Shown here piece after piece: positions 40,287 through 48,480 of a DNA stretch of 64,000 nucleotides (position 1 is its first letter; every line of letters starts with the position of its first letter). The translations under genes and the position numbers were made by a program. The notes beneath the pieces were generated by a model, which was not told the origin of the DNA, made no database searches, and saw only the letters and a program-made list of their open reading frames with translations. This DNA comes from Ramlibacter monticola (GTDB lineage Bacteria > Pseudomonadota > Gammaproteobacteria > Burkholderiales > Burkholderiaceae_C): assembly GCF_016722785.1 (NCBI RefSeq), contig NZ_JAEQNE010000005.1, forward strand, positions 1 to 64,000, given 5' to 3'.

Positions 40287-41041
40287 CGGCCCTCTCCAGG
40301 CTTGCGGTCGGGCCGGCAGTTGCCGCCCTGGCCCGCCGGGTGCCAGCCGGGCGGGCACCCCCCGGCGTCCGCGACGGGACGGCACCTGCCGCTCTGGCCC
40401 TTCGCTTCCTCGCCGGGCCCGCAGGCCGGCGGCGCGTTCGGCGGCGAAGTCGCCACCGGAGGCGCAGGCGTCTCCGCGGGCAGGGGCGGCGCCGCGGGAG
40501 ACGCCGGCACCGCAGGTGCCTGGGGAGGCGCCGGCACGGCGGGCGCCTGGGGCGGCGGCGCCGCGGCGGACTCTTCGCCGTAATCCGCGATGGGAAAGAC
40601 GAAGCTGCGCTCCGACAGCCAGGCCGCCTCGAAGCCGGCTTTTTCGACCTCGCGATGGAGCAGCCAGAGCCTTTCCGTGCTGCCGGTGGTGTCCGCCACG
40701 AGTCCGTAGCTGCTGTGCGTCCCCGGGGAACGAAGCACGTCGGCGGGCATGTGCACCAGTTGCAGGCGCAATCCCCTGCCATCCTGGAACTGCGTGTCCG
40801 GCAGCTGGCCGGCCAGGGCGCTGGGCGCCGTGCCAGGGCGGGAGCCCCCGATCAGGTCGAGCCGGCCGCCGCGCGCCTCGATCTCCACGACCTTGCGGAT
40901 GTGGCCGATGTCGACCAGTTGCTGCGCGAGGGATGCGCGCTCCGTGACCTGCTGGTACGCGCGCACCGCGACGGCCCCCAGGAGGCCGACGATGGCTGCC
41001 GTGACGACGAACTCGACCAGGGTGAAGCCACTATGCTTCAT
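40283..41041 (-). CDS. Type IV pilin/pseudopilin-like protein with Pro-Ala linker and Cys-rich end
   Basis: This 252-residue protein starts MKHSGFTLVEFVVTAAIVGLLG, a class III signal where prepilin peptidase cuts after the glycine and methylates the new Phe; Glu is at the canonical +5 position. A globular part follows. After it come a Pro/Ala-rich repeat (QAPAVPAPPQAPAVPASPAAPP) and a cysteine-bearing end with CGPGEE, CRPVAD, GGCPPGWHP and NCRPDRKP. It is the first gene of a three-gene operon. It probably forms a short pseudopilus or pilus tip; the ligand or cargo is unknown. Confidence 0.85.
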   Translation of the reverse strand: MKHSGFTLVEFVVTAAIVGLLGAVAVRAYQQVTERASLAQQLVDIGHIRKVVEIEARGGRLDLIGGSRPGTAPSALAGQLPDTQFQDGRGLRLQLVHMPADVLRSPGTHSSYGLVADTTGSTERLWLLHREVEKAGFEAAWLSERSFVFPIADYGEESAAAPPPQAPAVPAPPQAPAVPASPAAPPLPAETPAPPVATSPPNAPPACGPGEEAKGQSGRCRPVADAGGCPPGWHPAGQGGNCRPDRKPGEGR

Positions 41042-41149
41042 GAACCCTCCGCGCGGTGTTGCGATTCTGCGGCGAGGCGCAGGGGACTGCCAGCGGAAGG
41101 GTTGTAACGCGCGGGGCGGCTCGCAAGCGGGCCGCGGCCAGCGCTGGCG

Positions 41150-41165
41150 TGGGACCTAGGTCCCA
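41150..41165. promoter_or_regulatory. Perfect 16-bp palindrome upstream of the pseudopilin operon
   Basis: TGGGACCTAGGTCCCA is a perfect palindrome 109 bases before the pilin start and 23 bases from the stop of the dehydrogenase gene at 41189. It has the size and symmetry of a dimeric regulator site; no regulator is known. Confidence 0.4.
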
Positions 41166-41188
41166 TAGGCCGGCGGCCCGGCCGCGTG

Positions 41189-42067
41189 TTATCCGCGCGG
41201 CGCGGCGAGCAGGGTGACGAGCTCCGGAACGAAGGTGTCTGCCCCCGAGCGGGCCAGCGCGCCTTCCAGCGTCGACAGCACCGCCGCCGCGATCTCCTTC
41301 GCCGCCGCCGCATCGGACGCCATGGCGTTGTAGTAGTCGAGGTCCTTGCGCGCGTTGGCGATCGTGAACTTCAGTCCGGTGGGATCGTTCGCCAGCAGGA
41401 AGGGCTTCATGCGCTCCAGCGCGATGCCGCCGCCACCGCCCTTGGCCAGCACCTCGGCGAAGGCGTCGAGGGCCACGCCGCTGCGGCGCGCGCAGGCGGC
41501 GGCTTCCGCGATCAGCGTGACCATGCCCAGCGACACGTAGTTGTGCAGCAGTTTCATGCCGTGGCCCGCGCCCACGGGGCCGACGTGCGTGATGTTCTCG
41601 GCGAAGCACTGCAGCACCGGCCGGCACTCCTCCAGCAGCGCGGCGTCGCCGCCCACCAGCAGGTTCAGGCGGCCTTCGGCGGCCTCCTTCGGCGTGCGGG
41701 TCATGGGGGCATCGAGGAAGCGCGACCCGGCCTGTTGCACCGCCGCGGCGACCCGCACGGTGGACGAGGGGACGGCGGTGGAGCAGTCGATCACGATGCT
41801 GCCCGGACGCAGGCCTTCGAGCAGGCCGCCGGGGCCCGTCACCACGGCTTCCACCTGCGGCGAACCGGTGAGCACGGTGACCACGATCTCGGAGGCGGCG
41901 GCCAGTTCCTTCGCGCTGCTGAAGCCGCGCGCGCCGCCCGCCTTGAGTGCCTCCAGCGGCTGGTTGCCGGGATGCTCGAACAGCGCCAGCGCGTGGCCGT
42001 GCTTCTGCAGGTTGCTCGCGATGCCATGGCCCATCAGGCCGATGCCCACCATGCCGATTTTCTTCAT
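41189..42067 (-). CDS. NAD(P)-dependent beta-hydroxyacid dehydrogenase
   Basis: This 292-residue protein has MKKIGMVGIGLMGHGIASNLQKHG (Rossmann loop), VIDCSTAVPSSTVRVAAAV, the substrate segment FLDAPMTRTPKEAAEGRLNLLVGG and the catalytic lysine in GAGHGMKLLHNYVSLG. Like the protein at 13138 it belongs to the 3-hydroxyisobutyrate dehydrogenase family; the exact substrate is open (tartronate semialdehyde, 3-hydroxyisobutyrate or similar). GAGGAGG lies six bases before the ATG. It is transcribed toward the pseudopilin operon. Confidence 0.9.
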   Translation of the reverse strand: MKKIGMVGIGLMGHGIASNLQKHGHALALFEHPGNQPLEALKAGGARGFSSAKELAAASEIVVTVLTGSPQVEAVVTGPGGLLEGLRPGSIVIDCSTAVPSSTVRVAAAVQQAGSRFLDAPMTRTPKEAAEGRLNLLVGGDAALLEECRPVLQCFAENITHVGPVGAGHGMKLLHNYVSLGMVTLIAEAAACARRSGVALDAFAEVLAKGGGGGIALERMKPFLLANDPTGLKFTIANARKDLDYYNAMASDAAAAKEIAAAVLSTLEGALARSGADTFVPELVTLLAAPRG

Positions 42068-42147
42068 GCGTCTGCCTCCTCGGGGCGCATCCTAACCCGC
42101 TGCGGGCTGGCCCCATGGCGGGCCCGGCCGGAAGGGACCGGAGCGGC

Positions 42148-42408
42148 TCAGGGCGCGGAGGATGGGGGCGGACCGAAGGCCGCGAGGCCGTGCAGATCCT
42201 GCTCGGGGTGCGCCACCAGCGCCGGGCTGCGCCGGTGCCGGCTGATGTCTTCCAGGGAGCTGAAGAGGAAGGTGCCCTGGTGCAGGTCCACGCCCGCATA
42301 CCACTGGCAATAGGCCGAATCGCCGCTCACCGCGCGCACGATCATGGGCGGGCCGCCGGCCTTCAGCCGGACCACGTCTCCTGCCTCGAATTGGGATCGC
42401 CTCTGCAC
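42148..42408 (-). CDS. DUF2158 (YodC-like) protein
   Basis: This 86-residue protein starts from a GTG (MQRRSQFEAGDVVRLKAGGPPMIVRAVSGDSAYCQWYAG). FxxGDVVxLKxGGPxM is the DUF2158/YodC signature, a small SH3-like fold of unknown role. The C-terminal 45 residues (LEDISRHRRSPALVAHPEQ onward) are an extension. A GTCCTAC heptamer lies 57 bases upstream in the spacer it shares with the divergent DnaJ-like gene. Confidence 0.83.
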   Translation of the reverse strand: MQRRSQFEAGDVVRLKAGGPPMIVRAVSGDSAYCQWYAGVDLHQGTFLFSSLEDISRHRRSPALVAHPEQDLHGLAAFGPPPSSAP

Positions 42409-42538
42409 TGGCGCATTGTCCGGTCTTGCGGGCGCGTCGACTGAGCTTCAGGAGCCGCACTGTGCGTAGGACGCCGCTGACAGGCGGGAAACCCAGCGTC
42501 CGCATCGTGAAGCCCTGCTGGGCTACCATCGTGGCAGC

Positions 42539-43579
42539 GTGAATGTCGAAGATTCCTACCGAGAACTGGGGCTCGCACCCGATTCCACCGATGCCGAGGT
42601 GAAGGCCGCGTGGCGGCGCCTCGCCGCCCGCTGGCACCCGGACCGCAACAGCAGCCCGCATGCGCTGCGCAAGATCCAGCGCATCAACCGCGCGCTGGAG
42701 GAGATCCGCCGTTTCCGCGCCAGCAACTTCGGCCCGCTCACCGATTTCGACGGCGGCGCCGCGGCGCCGCCGTCGCGGCCCGCGCCGGAGCGCACGCTGC
42801 TGCACACCGTGCACCTGTCGCTGGAAGAGGCCATCGCCGGCTGCATCAAGGACCTGGAGGGCGAGGTCGCGGAGCACTGCATCGCCTGCAGTGCCACGGG
42901 GCTGCAGAGGCACGCCAGCGAGTGCCGCGACTGCCGGGGCACGGGCCAGGTGCGGCAGACGCTGTGGTTCTCCTGGGTCGCTTCGCCGATGAAGTGCAAG
43001 GCCTGCGACGGCCGCGGCTCGCAGCGCCACGCCTGTGCGGTGTGCGAAGGCACGGGCAAGGCGCCAGCGCGCAAGTACCGTTGTCGCGCCCGCATCCCGG
43101 CGGGCGTGCGGGCGGGGGACCTGCTGCACGTGTCGGCCAACCTGCACGGCCGCCACGCCGGCGAGAAGGTGGCGCTGGAGGTGCGGGTCGAACTCCTGCC
43201 GCACGAGTTCTTCACGGTGGACGAGGACGGCACCGTGCGCTGCGAGTTGCCGGTGGACGGCTTCGCCTGGATCGCCAACCGCTGGACCGAGGTGCCCACG
43301 CCCTCGGGCCTGCAGCAGATGCGCCTGCGGCGCGGCTACCACACCTACCGCATCAAGGGCGAGGGCTTCCCGGGCGCGGACGGCGAGCGGGCCGACTGCA
43401 TCGTCACCGTGGTGCCGCTGTTCCCGGAGGAATTCAGCAAGGCGCAGGAGGCGCAGATCGACAAGCTGATCGGCGCCAACTCGCGCTCCGCCGGCACCGA
43501 GGCGCACCGGCGCACCTCGGCGTGGCAGCAGGCCGTGAAGGATTGGGCCGCGCGGCGCGACGGGAAGCCCGCCGCCTGA
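42539..43579 (+). CDS. DnaJ-like co-chaperone with zinc-finger domain
   Basis: This 346-residue protein starts at a GTG (MNVEDSYRELGLAPDSTDAEVKAAWRRLAARWHPDRN), a J-domain with the HPD motif that stimulates Hsp70 ATPase. The central region has four CxxCxG-like repeats (CIACSATG, CRDCRGTG, CKACDGRG, CAVCEGTG), as in type I DnaJ. The usual Gly/Phe linker is nearly absent, and the C-terminal substrate domains follow (IPAGVRAGDLLHV). It is therefore a divergent DnaJ paralogue rather than the main DnaJ. Confidence 0.88.
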   Translation: MNVEDSYRELGLAPDSTDAEVKAAWRRLAARWHPDRNSSPHALRKIQRINRALEEIRRFRASNFGPLTDFDGGAAAPPSRPAPERTLLHTVHLSLEEAIAGCIKDLEGEVAEHCIACSATGLQRHASECRDCRGTGQVRQTLWFSWVASPMKCKACDGRGSQRHACAVCEGTGKAPARKYRCRARIPAGVRAGDLLHVSANLHGRHAGEKVALEVRVELLPHEFFTVDEDGTVRCELPVDGFAWIANRWTEVPTPSGLQQMRLRRGYHTYRIKGEGFPGADGERADCIVTVVPLFPEEFSKAQEAQIDKLIGANSRSAGTEAHRRTSAWQQAVKDWAARRDGKPAA

Positions 43580-43582
43580 GTC

Positions 43583-43933
43583 CTACTTCTGTTCGAGGAT
43601 CCAGCGCACCAGGTTGCGGACCTGCGCCAGGTCGTTCGCCGGCACGGTCCTGACGACCTTGTGCGGCTCCTCGTGGCCGTCGGGGAAGGTGGCCGGCTCG
43701 CCGCTGGTGAGGTGCTTCAGCAGCGCCTCCTCCGCGTTCGGCCGGCCGGCCAGGCCGCGCGCGGTGCGCCGGAAGGACGGCCCGTCCTTGTCGGCGGCCA
43801 CCGAGTGGCACTTCGTGCAGTTGTTCGCCCGCAGCAGCGCCTGCGCCGCCTCGGTGTCCGCCGCCGCGGCGGCGGACGCGGCGCAGCCGGCCCCTCCCAG
43901 GACGAGGCCGGCGGCCAGCCATGCGTACTTCAC
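43583..43933 (-). CDS. Small c-type cytochrome
   Basis: This 116-residue protein starts at a GTG, with a signal peptide (MKYAWLAAGLVLGGAGCAASA, possible lipobox GAGC). One heme-binding CTKCH motif is at residues 39-43. No methionine occurs after the first residue, so the usual axial Met ligand is absent; a His in DGHEEPHKVV could replace it. It is a periplasmic electron carrier, partner unknown. It starts ten bases after the dehydrogenase stop at 43944. Confidence 0.88.
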   Translation of the reverse strand: MKYAWLAAGLVLGGAGCAASAAAAADTEAAQALLRANNCTKCHSVAADKDGPSFRRTARGLAGRPNAEEALLKHLTSGEPATFPDGHEEPHKVVRTVPANDLAQVRNLVRWILEQK

Positions 43934-43943
43934 GCGATGGCGC

Positions 43944-44795
43944 TCAGGCGTAGTCGTAGAAGCCGCGGCCGGTCTTGCGGCCCAGGCGGCCGGCGGCCAC
44001 CATTTCCTTCAGCAGCGGCGCCGGGCGGTACTTGGGATCATTGAAGCCCTCGTAGAACACGTTCATCACCGACAGCATCGTGTCCAGGCCGATCAGGTCG
44101 GCCAGCGCCAGCGGGCCGATCGGCTGGTTGCAGCCCAGGCGCATGCCGGTGTCGATGTCCTCCGCGCTCGCCAGCCCTTCCTGCAGCGCGAAGATCGCCT
44201 CGTTGATCATCGGGCAGAGGATGCGGTTGACGACGAAGCCGGGGCTGTTCTTCGCCACGATGGGGGTCTTGCCGACCGCCTTCGCGAAGGCCTGCGCCTG
44301 CTGCAGCGTCTCGTCCGAAGTCTGCATGCCGCGGATCAGTTCCAGCAGCGCCATCATCGGCACCGGGTTGAAGAAGTGCATGCCGATCACGCGCTCGGGC
44401 CGCGACACCACCGCCGCCAGCTGGCTGATCGAGATCGACGAGGTGTTGGTGGCGACGACCGCCTCCTTGCGCACCAGGGCGTCGATCTGGCGCAGGATGC
44501 GCAGTTTCAGGTCCAGGTTCTCGGTGGCGGCCTCGATCACGATGTCGGCGGCGGCGATCGGCGCGTAGTCGGTGCTGCCCTGGATTCGGCCCAGCGCCGC
44601 GGTGCGGTCCGCCTCCGTCATCTTCTCCTTGCTGACGAGGCGCGCCAGGCTCTTGCCGACGGTGTCGATGCCGCGCTGCACGGCGGCGTCGTTGACGTCG
44701 ACCATGATGACGCGCAGCCCGGACTGGGCGCAGATCTGGGCGATGCCGTTGCCCATGGTACCGGCGCCGATCACGGCGATGAGGGGATTGGTCAT
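43944..44795 (-). CDS. 3-hydroxybutyryl-CoA dehydrogenase
   Basis: This 283-residue protein has the NAD-binding loop [22 protein letters not shown], the catalytic His in [16 protein letters not shown] and Asn and Ser near [15 protein letters not shown], and the C-terminal dimer domain [19 protein letters not shown]. It reversibly oxidises (S)-3-hydroxybutyryl-CoA to acetoacetyl-CoA in butyrate/PHB or fatty-acid metabolism. Length equals the stand-alone Hbd/PaaH type. GGAGGA precedes the ATG. It is followed by the cytochrome gene. Confidence 0.95.
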   Translation of the reverse strand: MTNPLIAVIGAGTMGNGIAQICAQSGLRVIMVDVNDAAVQRGIDTVGKSLARLVSKEKMTEADRTAALGRIQGSTDYAPIAAADIVIEAATENLDLKLRILRQIDALVRKEAVVATNTSSISISQLAAVVSRPERVIGMHFFNPVPMMALLELIRGMQTSDETLQQAQAFAKAVGKTPIVAKNSPGFVVNRILCPMINEAIFALQEGLASAEDIDTGMRLGCNQPIGPLALADLIGLDTMLSVMNVFYEGFNDPKYRPAPLLKEMVAAGRLGRKTGRGFYDYA

Positions 44796-44856
44796 GAGTC
44801 CTCCTGAGTGGGGTGCAGACCGGGGATCGTAACAAGTGCGGCCCCCCGCCTCCCCC

Positions 44857-45063
44857 CTAACGGCGGAGGGGGTCGAGCAGGTGCTTGAGGCCGTTGTGGT
44901 CGATCTCGTGCATCAGCGCCAGCAGGCGGCCGATCTCGCCGGGCGGGAAGCCCTCGCGGGCAAACCAGTTCAGGTAGTTCCCCGGCAGGTCGGCGATCGG
45001 CGTGCCCTGGTACTTGCCGTAGGGCATCACGACTTGCAGCAGGCGTTCCAGCGGCTCGGACAT
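44857..45063 (-). CDS. DUF3820 family protein
   Basis: This 68-residue protein reads [20 protein letters not shown], then [21 protein letters not shown] and a short helix. 'MPYGKYxGxxIxDLPxxYLxWF' is the DUF3820 signature, a small fold found alone or attached to nucleases. The function is unknown. It is divergent from the LysR gene with 49 bases between starts. The upstream part of a longer frame is out-of-frame LysR sequence. Confidence 0.88.
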   Translation of the reverse strand: MSEPLERLLQVVMPYGKYQGTPIADLPGNYLNWFAREGFPPGEIGRLLALMHEIDHNGLKHLLDPLRR

Positions 45064-45112
45064 GGCCCGATTGTCGCCCCACATAATCCGGCGGTTTGCG
45101 CAAGGAGGGGCC

Positions 45113-46045
45113 ATGGACCGGCTGCAGTCGATGCGGGTGTTCCAGCAGGTGGTGGAGGAAGGCGGTTTCGCGGCGGCGGCCCGCAAGATGGGGCTGGCGA
45201 CCGCGGTGGTGTCGCGGCTGGTGAGCGACCTGGAGCACCACCTGGGCGTGCGCCTCCTGCAGCGCACGACCCGCAGCCTGTCGCTGACGCAGGCGGGCGA
45301 GACCTACCTGGAACGGCTGCGCGGGATCCTGGGCGAGATCGAGGCCGCCGAGGCGATGGTGCAGGACCAGGACCGCGACATGAGCGGCACCGTGCGGGTT
45401 CTGGCCCCGCCGGTGGTGGCCGTGCACATGCTGGCGCAGGCCGTGGTGGGCTTCCAGCGCGCGCATCCCCACGTGAAGGTGGACGTGCAGGTGGAGGATT
45501 CGCCCGACCCCGCGGTGCACGAGTACGACCTCGCGGTGCTGAGCGGGGTGGCCAACATCGACCCCGGCTTCATCGTCCGCCCCCTCGTGTTCAGCCAGTC
45601 GGTCTTCTGCGCCTCGCCGGCCTACCTGGCGCAGTACGGCGAACCGGCCGCGCCGGGCGACCTGGCGCAACACCGGCTGCTGCGGCTGCGGCTGCCAGGG
45701 GTGCGTCCCGGCCCGCTGCAACTGCTGGACCCGTCGCACGAGGACCGCGTGCTGGAGCTGGAGGTCGCCCCTGTGTTGACGGCAAACCACACCGACACGC
45801 TGCTGCGCGCCACCCTCGAAGGCGGCGGCATCAGCAGCCAGCCGATCGACCTGGTCGCGCCCCTGCTGAAGGAAGGGCGCCTGCAACGGGTGCTGGCGCC
45901 CTGGATCACCGCGCGCATCAGCCTGCGTGCCGCGATGCCGAGCCGCAAGTTCATGCCCTCGCGCACGCGCGCCTTCCTGGACTACCTGATGGAGCACGCC
46001 CGCCGCACGATGGAAGGGCTGGAACTGGACGTGCCGCAGCCCTGA
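45113..46045 (+). CDS. LysR-family transcriptional regulator
   Basis: This 310-residue protein begins MDRLQSMRVFQQVVEEGGFAAAARKMGLATAVVSRLVSDLE, a winged helix-turn-helix of LysR type, followed by LLQRTTRSLSLTQAGETYLERL. The effector domain follows (GTVRVLAPPVVAVHML). The DNA-binding region is of the CrgA/PcaQ-like subclass common in Burkholderiales. AAGGAGG lies five bases before the ATG. It is divergent from DUF3820; its targets are unknown. Confidence 0.93.
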   Translation: MDRLQSMRVFQQVVEEGGFAAAARKMGLATAVVSRLVSDLEHHLGVRLLQRTTRSLSLTQAGETYLERLRGILGEIEAAEAMVQDQDRDMSGTVRVLAPPVVAVHMLAQAVVGFQRAHPHVKVDVQVEDSPDPAVHEYDLAVLSGVANIDPGFIVRPLVFSQSVFCASPAYLAQYGEPAAPGDLAQHRLLRLRLPGVRPGPLQLLDPSHEDRVLELEVAPVLTANHTDTLLRATLEGGGISSQPIDLVAPLLKEGRLQRVLAPWITARISLRAAMPSRKFMPSRTRAFLDYLMEHARRTMEGLELDVPQP

Positions 46046-46352
46046 GCCCGCGCCGGCACGGTACGGCCGGGGCCCAGCGCCCCCGGATTAGCCCTTTTGT
46101 TGTCAAATCAGCAACAGCCCGATGCGCCCGGCGCACCCTCGCCAGCTGACTTCCGTCAACTGTCTTACAGGGAGCTGAACCCAGAATTCCCGCATCCTGC
46201 CGTCGGGATCCATCGCCGGGCATCATTGCGGGCCGTGTGCGTAAACGCACATCCCGCAGCCGGGCTGGCTCCTAAAGTGCGGGCTGCGCTGGCGGCAAGA
46301 CCCGTCGACCGGGAACCGACCGATCCCAACCTTGAACCTGAGAGTAGCTTCC
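46046..46352 (+). other. 307-base gap between lysR-type gene and yceI
   Basis: A CCGGGGCCCAGCGCCCCCGG hairpin with a late TTTTG lies near 46067-46094 and may end the LysR transcript. TTGTCA occurs at about 46098 in an AT-richer patch that could hold the yceI promoter. Apart from this I see no gene or repeat. Confidence 0.4.
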
Positions 46353-46964
46353 ATGACCTTCCGCATCGCCTCGATCGCCATCGCCGCCGGCCTGGCCATG
46401 TCCGCCAGCGCCTTCGCCCAGGCCCCCGCCGCGCCGAACGCCGGCGCCGCCGCCCCGACCGGCACGTACAAGATCGACCCGGCGCACTCCGGCGCCTTCT
46501 TCGAGATCGGCCACCTCGGCGGCATCAGCCGCTTCATGGGCCGCTTCAACGACATCTCCGGCGACCTCGTCGTCGACGCTTCCGACAAGGCCAAGATCGC
46601 CGTCGCGATCAAGACCGACAGCATCGACACCAACCACGAAGGCCTGGACAAGCACCTGAAGAGCCCCGACTTCTTCAACTCGGTGCAGTTCCCGACCCTG
46701 ACCTTCACTTCCTCCCACGTCCGGCTGGACGGCAAGGGCGAAGGCACCGTCTCCGGCAACCTGAACCTGCACGGCGTGACCAAGCCCGTGACGCTGAAGC
46801 TCAAGCAGATCGGCGCCGGCAAGGGCATGAAGGGCGAGCAGCGCGTGGGCTACGTCGCCACCACCACCATCAAGCGCACCGATTTCGGCATGAACTACGC
46901 CGTGCCGGCCGCGGCCACCGACGAAGTCGACCTGCGCATCAACATCGAAGCGATCAAGCAGTAA
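46353..46964 (+). CDS. YceI family periplasmic protein
   Basis: This 203-residue protein starts MTFRIASIAIAAGLAMSASAFAQ, a signal peptide, then GTYKIDPAHSGAFFEIGHLGG, the YceI lipocalin-like barrel signature. HGVTKPVTLKLK and IKRTDFGMNY follow. Members bind polyisoprenoids or amphiphiles; physiological roles are poorly known. An Ala/Pro-rich linker joins signal and barrel. A hairpin terminator follows 12 bases after the stop. Confidence 0.93.
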   Translation: MTFRIASIAIAAGLAMSASAFAQAPAAPNAGAAAPTGTYKIDPAHSGAFFEIGHLGGISRFMGRFNDISGDLVVDASDKAKIAVAIKTDSIDTNHEGLDKHLKSPDFFNSVQFPTLTFTSSHVRLDGKGEGTVSGNLNLHGVTKPVTLKLKQIGAGKGMKGEQRVGYVATTTIKRTDFGMNYAVPAAATDEVDLRINIEAIKQ

Positions 46965-46975
46965 TTGCGTTCCGG

Positions 46976-47001
46976 CCGGCCCCGCGGGGCCGGTCTTTCT
47001 T
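46976..47001 (+). terminator. Hairpin terminator after yceI
   Basis: A perfect 18-base palindrome CCGGCCCCGCGGGGCCGG is followed by TCTTTCTT. It lies just after the yceI stop and before the next gene's ribosome site, so it may only partly terminate. Confidence 0.65.
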
Positions 47002-47021
47002 CCGAAGGAGTAGTCATCGTC

Positions 47022-47867
47022 ATGCCGGAAAATTCGCTCGTGCTTCAGCTGCTGTGCCAGAGCGCCCTCGTGCCCGCGCTCGTGGCCCTGGCCGTGCTGG
47101 CTGCAAGCCGTGCGCTGCGGCTGAACGCCGTGGCGGCAGTGGCTGCAGCCTTCATCGCCTCCTATGCCGCGACGCTGCACGCGCAGTGGTCGCTGGTCCC
47201 GCACGTGGCCCTGGACTGGATGCCCTGGATCGCCGTGGGCGCCGCCGGCGCCGCCCTGGCCGTGGAGCGAAGCTCCGGCGCCGCCCGCCCGGCCCTGCGG
47301 CTGGTGGTCGGCCTCGTGATCGCCGCCGTCGTGGCCTCGGGCGCGCTCGCCAGCCTCGGTGTCGCCAAGACGGCCGTGGCCGTGGTGGTCGCCGGCGCCG
47401 TGATCGCGGCCGTGTGGTCCGCGTTCGGCGCGGCGCCCGAGGGTGGCGCCCGCCACCCCCTGCTGCTGGCCGTCGTCGCCGGGGGCACCGGCCTGGCGCT
47501 CATGCTGGATTCCAGCCAGCAGATCGGCCAGCTCAGTGGCGCGCTCGCCGTGGCGCTGGGCGTCTGCATGCTGGTGAACCTGCCGCGGACCCGCGTGGCC
47601 TTCCCGCCGGCGGCCTCCGGTGTGGCGGTCCTGCTGCTCGGCGCCCTGATCCTCAACGCATACCTGTATGCCGGCTTCTCGCTGGGCTACGTCGTGCTGC
47701 TGGTCATAGCGCTGCTGGCGGATTCGCTGCTGGCGGCCGGCGTGCGGCTGCGTGGCCGCACCCTGCACCCGACTTCCTGGATTCCGGCGGCGGTGCTGAC
47801 CGTGATCCCCGTGGCCGCCACCATCGCGATGGTGCTGAAGGCCGCGCAGGAGCACGGCGGGTACTGA
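47022..47867 (+). CDS. Hypothetical multi-pass membrane protein
   Basis: This 281-residue protein is almost entirely hydrophobic with about eight or nine predicted helices (SALVPALVALAVLAASRAL, ALRLVVGLVIAAVVASGAL, AVAVVVAGAVIAAVWSAFG, VAVLLLGALILNAYLYAG, WIPAAVLTVIPVAATIAMV). No family motif is recognised and very few charged residues lie within the helices. Composition is extremely Ala/Val-rich. GAAGGAG lies 11 bases before the ATG. It ends at a strong terminator. Confidence 0.78.
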   Translation: MPENSLVLQLLCQSALVPALVALAVLAASRALRLNAVAAVAAAFIASYAATLHAQWSLVPHVALDWMPWIAVGAAGAALAVERSSGAARPALRLVVGLVIAAVVASGALASLGVAKTAVAVVVAGAVIAAVWSAFGAAPEGGARHPLLLAVVAGGTGLALMLDSSQQIGQLSGALAVALGVCMLVNLPRTRVAFPPAASGVAVLLLGALILNAYLYAGFSLGYVVLLVIALLADSLLAAGVRLRGRTLHPTSWIPAAVLTVIPVAATIAMVLKAAQEHGGY

Positions 47868-47890
47868 TCCCCGACGCGTCCATCGGACCC

Positions 47891-47926
47891 AGGCCGCCCG
47901 CGCAAGCCGGCGGCCTTTCTCTTTTC
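47891..47926 (+). terminator. Rho-independent terminator after the membrane protein gene
   Basis: AGGCCGCC and GGCGGCCT form an 8-bp stem around a ten-base loop, followed by TTTCTCTTTT. It lies 23 bases after the stop and touches the convergent stop at 47925. Confidence 0.8.
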
Positions 47927-48470
47927 AGTGGCGGTGCTGGTGCCCGCCCGCGCCGCCGCCCTGGCCGTCGTAGCCGCGCAGGCGCGCGTAATACTGGACC
48001 TGCTCGGGCCGCAGCAGCGCCGCCTGCGCGAGATGCGTCTTCAGGTGCTCGAAGCGCAGCTCCCCCTGCAGGCGGGCGATCTCCGCCGTGGCGCGCCGCA
48101 CCGAGGCCTCGTCGGCGCGCCGGCTCGCGAACAGCTCGTCGAGCGCGCGCTCGGCCTCCACGATGGACGCGCCCAGCTGGCTCGCCGCCGCCTTGTGCTC
48201 CGCGAGCAGCTTGCGAGTGGCATCGCGCTGCTGGGGCGACAGTTGCAGGTGGCTGGCGAGCTCCAGCACGTGGGTGGGGCCGGGATAGCCATTGAGCTCC
48301 GCCGCCTTGGCGGCGCCCATGCCCTGCCCTTCCAGCAGGGCGGTGCGGTCCTCCTCGGACAGCGCCTTGATCGCACGCGCCTGCTGCCCGGCGTAGGGGC
48401 CGGGCGCGACCTGCGCGAACGCGGGTCCGGCCAGCGCGGCGACGACGATGAGCGTGTTCTTCAACGACAT
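47925..48470 (-). CDS. Spy/CpxP-like periplasmic protein
   Basis: This 181-residue protein has a signal peptide (MSLKNTLIVVAALAGPAFAQ), then helical segments IKALSEEDRTALLEGQGMG, HLQLSPQQRDATRKLLAEHKA and FEHLKTHLAQAALLRPEQVQYYARLRG. It ends in a Gly/His-rich tail (GGGAGGHQHRH). 'LxLSxxQxxxxxxLxxxH' and 'LLxPEQxxxY' are the marks of Spy/CpxP/metal-resistance (CzcM-type) proteins that act as periplasmic chaperones or metal sensors. The His tail could bind metal. GGAAG precedes the ATG. Confidence 0.82.
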   Translation of the reverse strand: MSLKNTLIVVAALAGPAFAQVAPGPYAGQQARAIKALSEEDRTALLEGQGMGAAKAAELNGYPGPTHVLELASHLQLSPQQRDATRKLLAEHKAAASQLGASIVEAERALDELFASRRADEASVRRATAEIARLQGELRFEHLKTHLAQAALLRPEQVQYYARLRGYDGQGGGAGGHQHRH

Positions 48471-48480
48471 GGATCTTCCT

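Noticed and set aside
46097..48295. 732-residue plus-strand frame starting before yceI
   Set aside because: It passes out of frame through yceI, the membrane protein and a convergent gene, with low-complexity Arg/Ala text.
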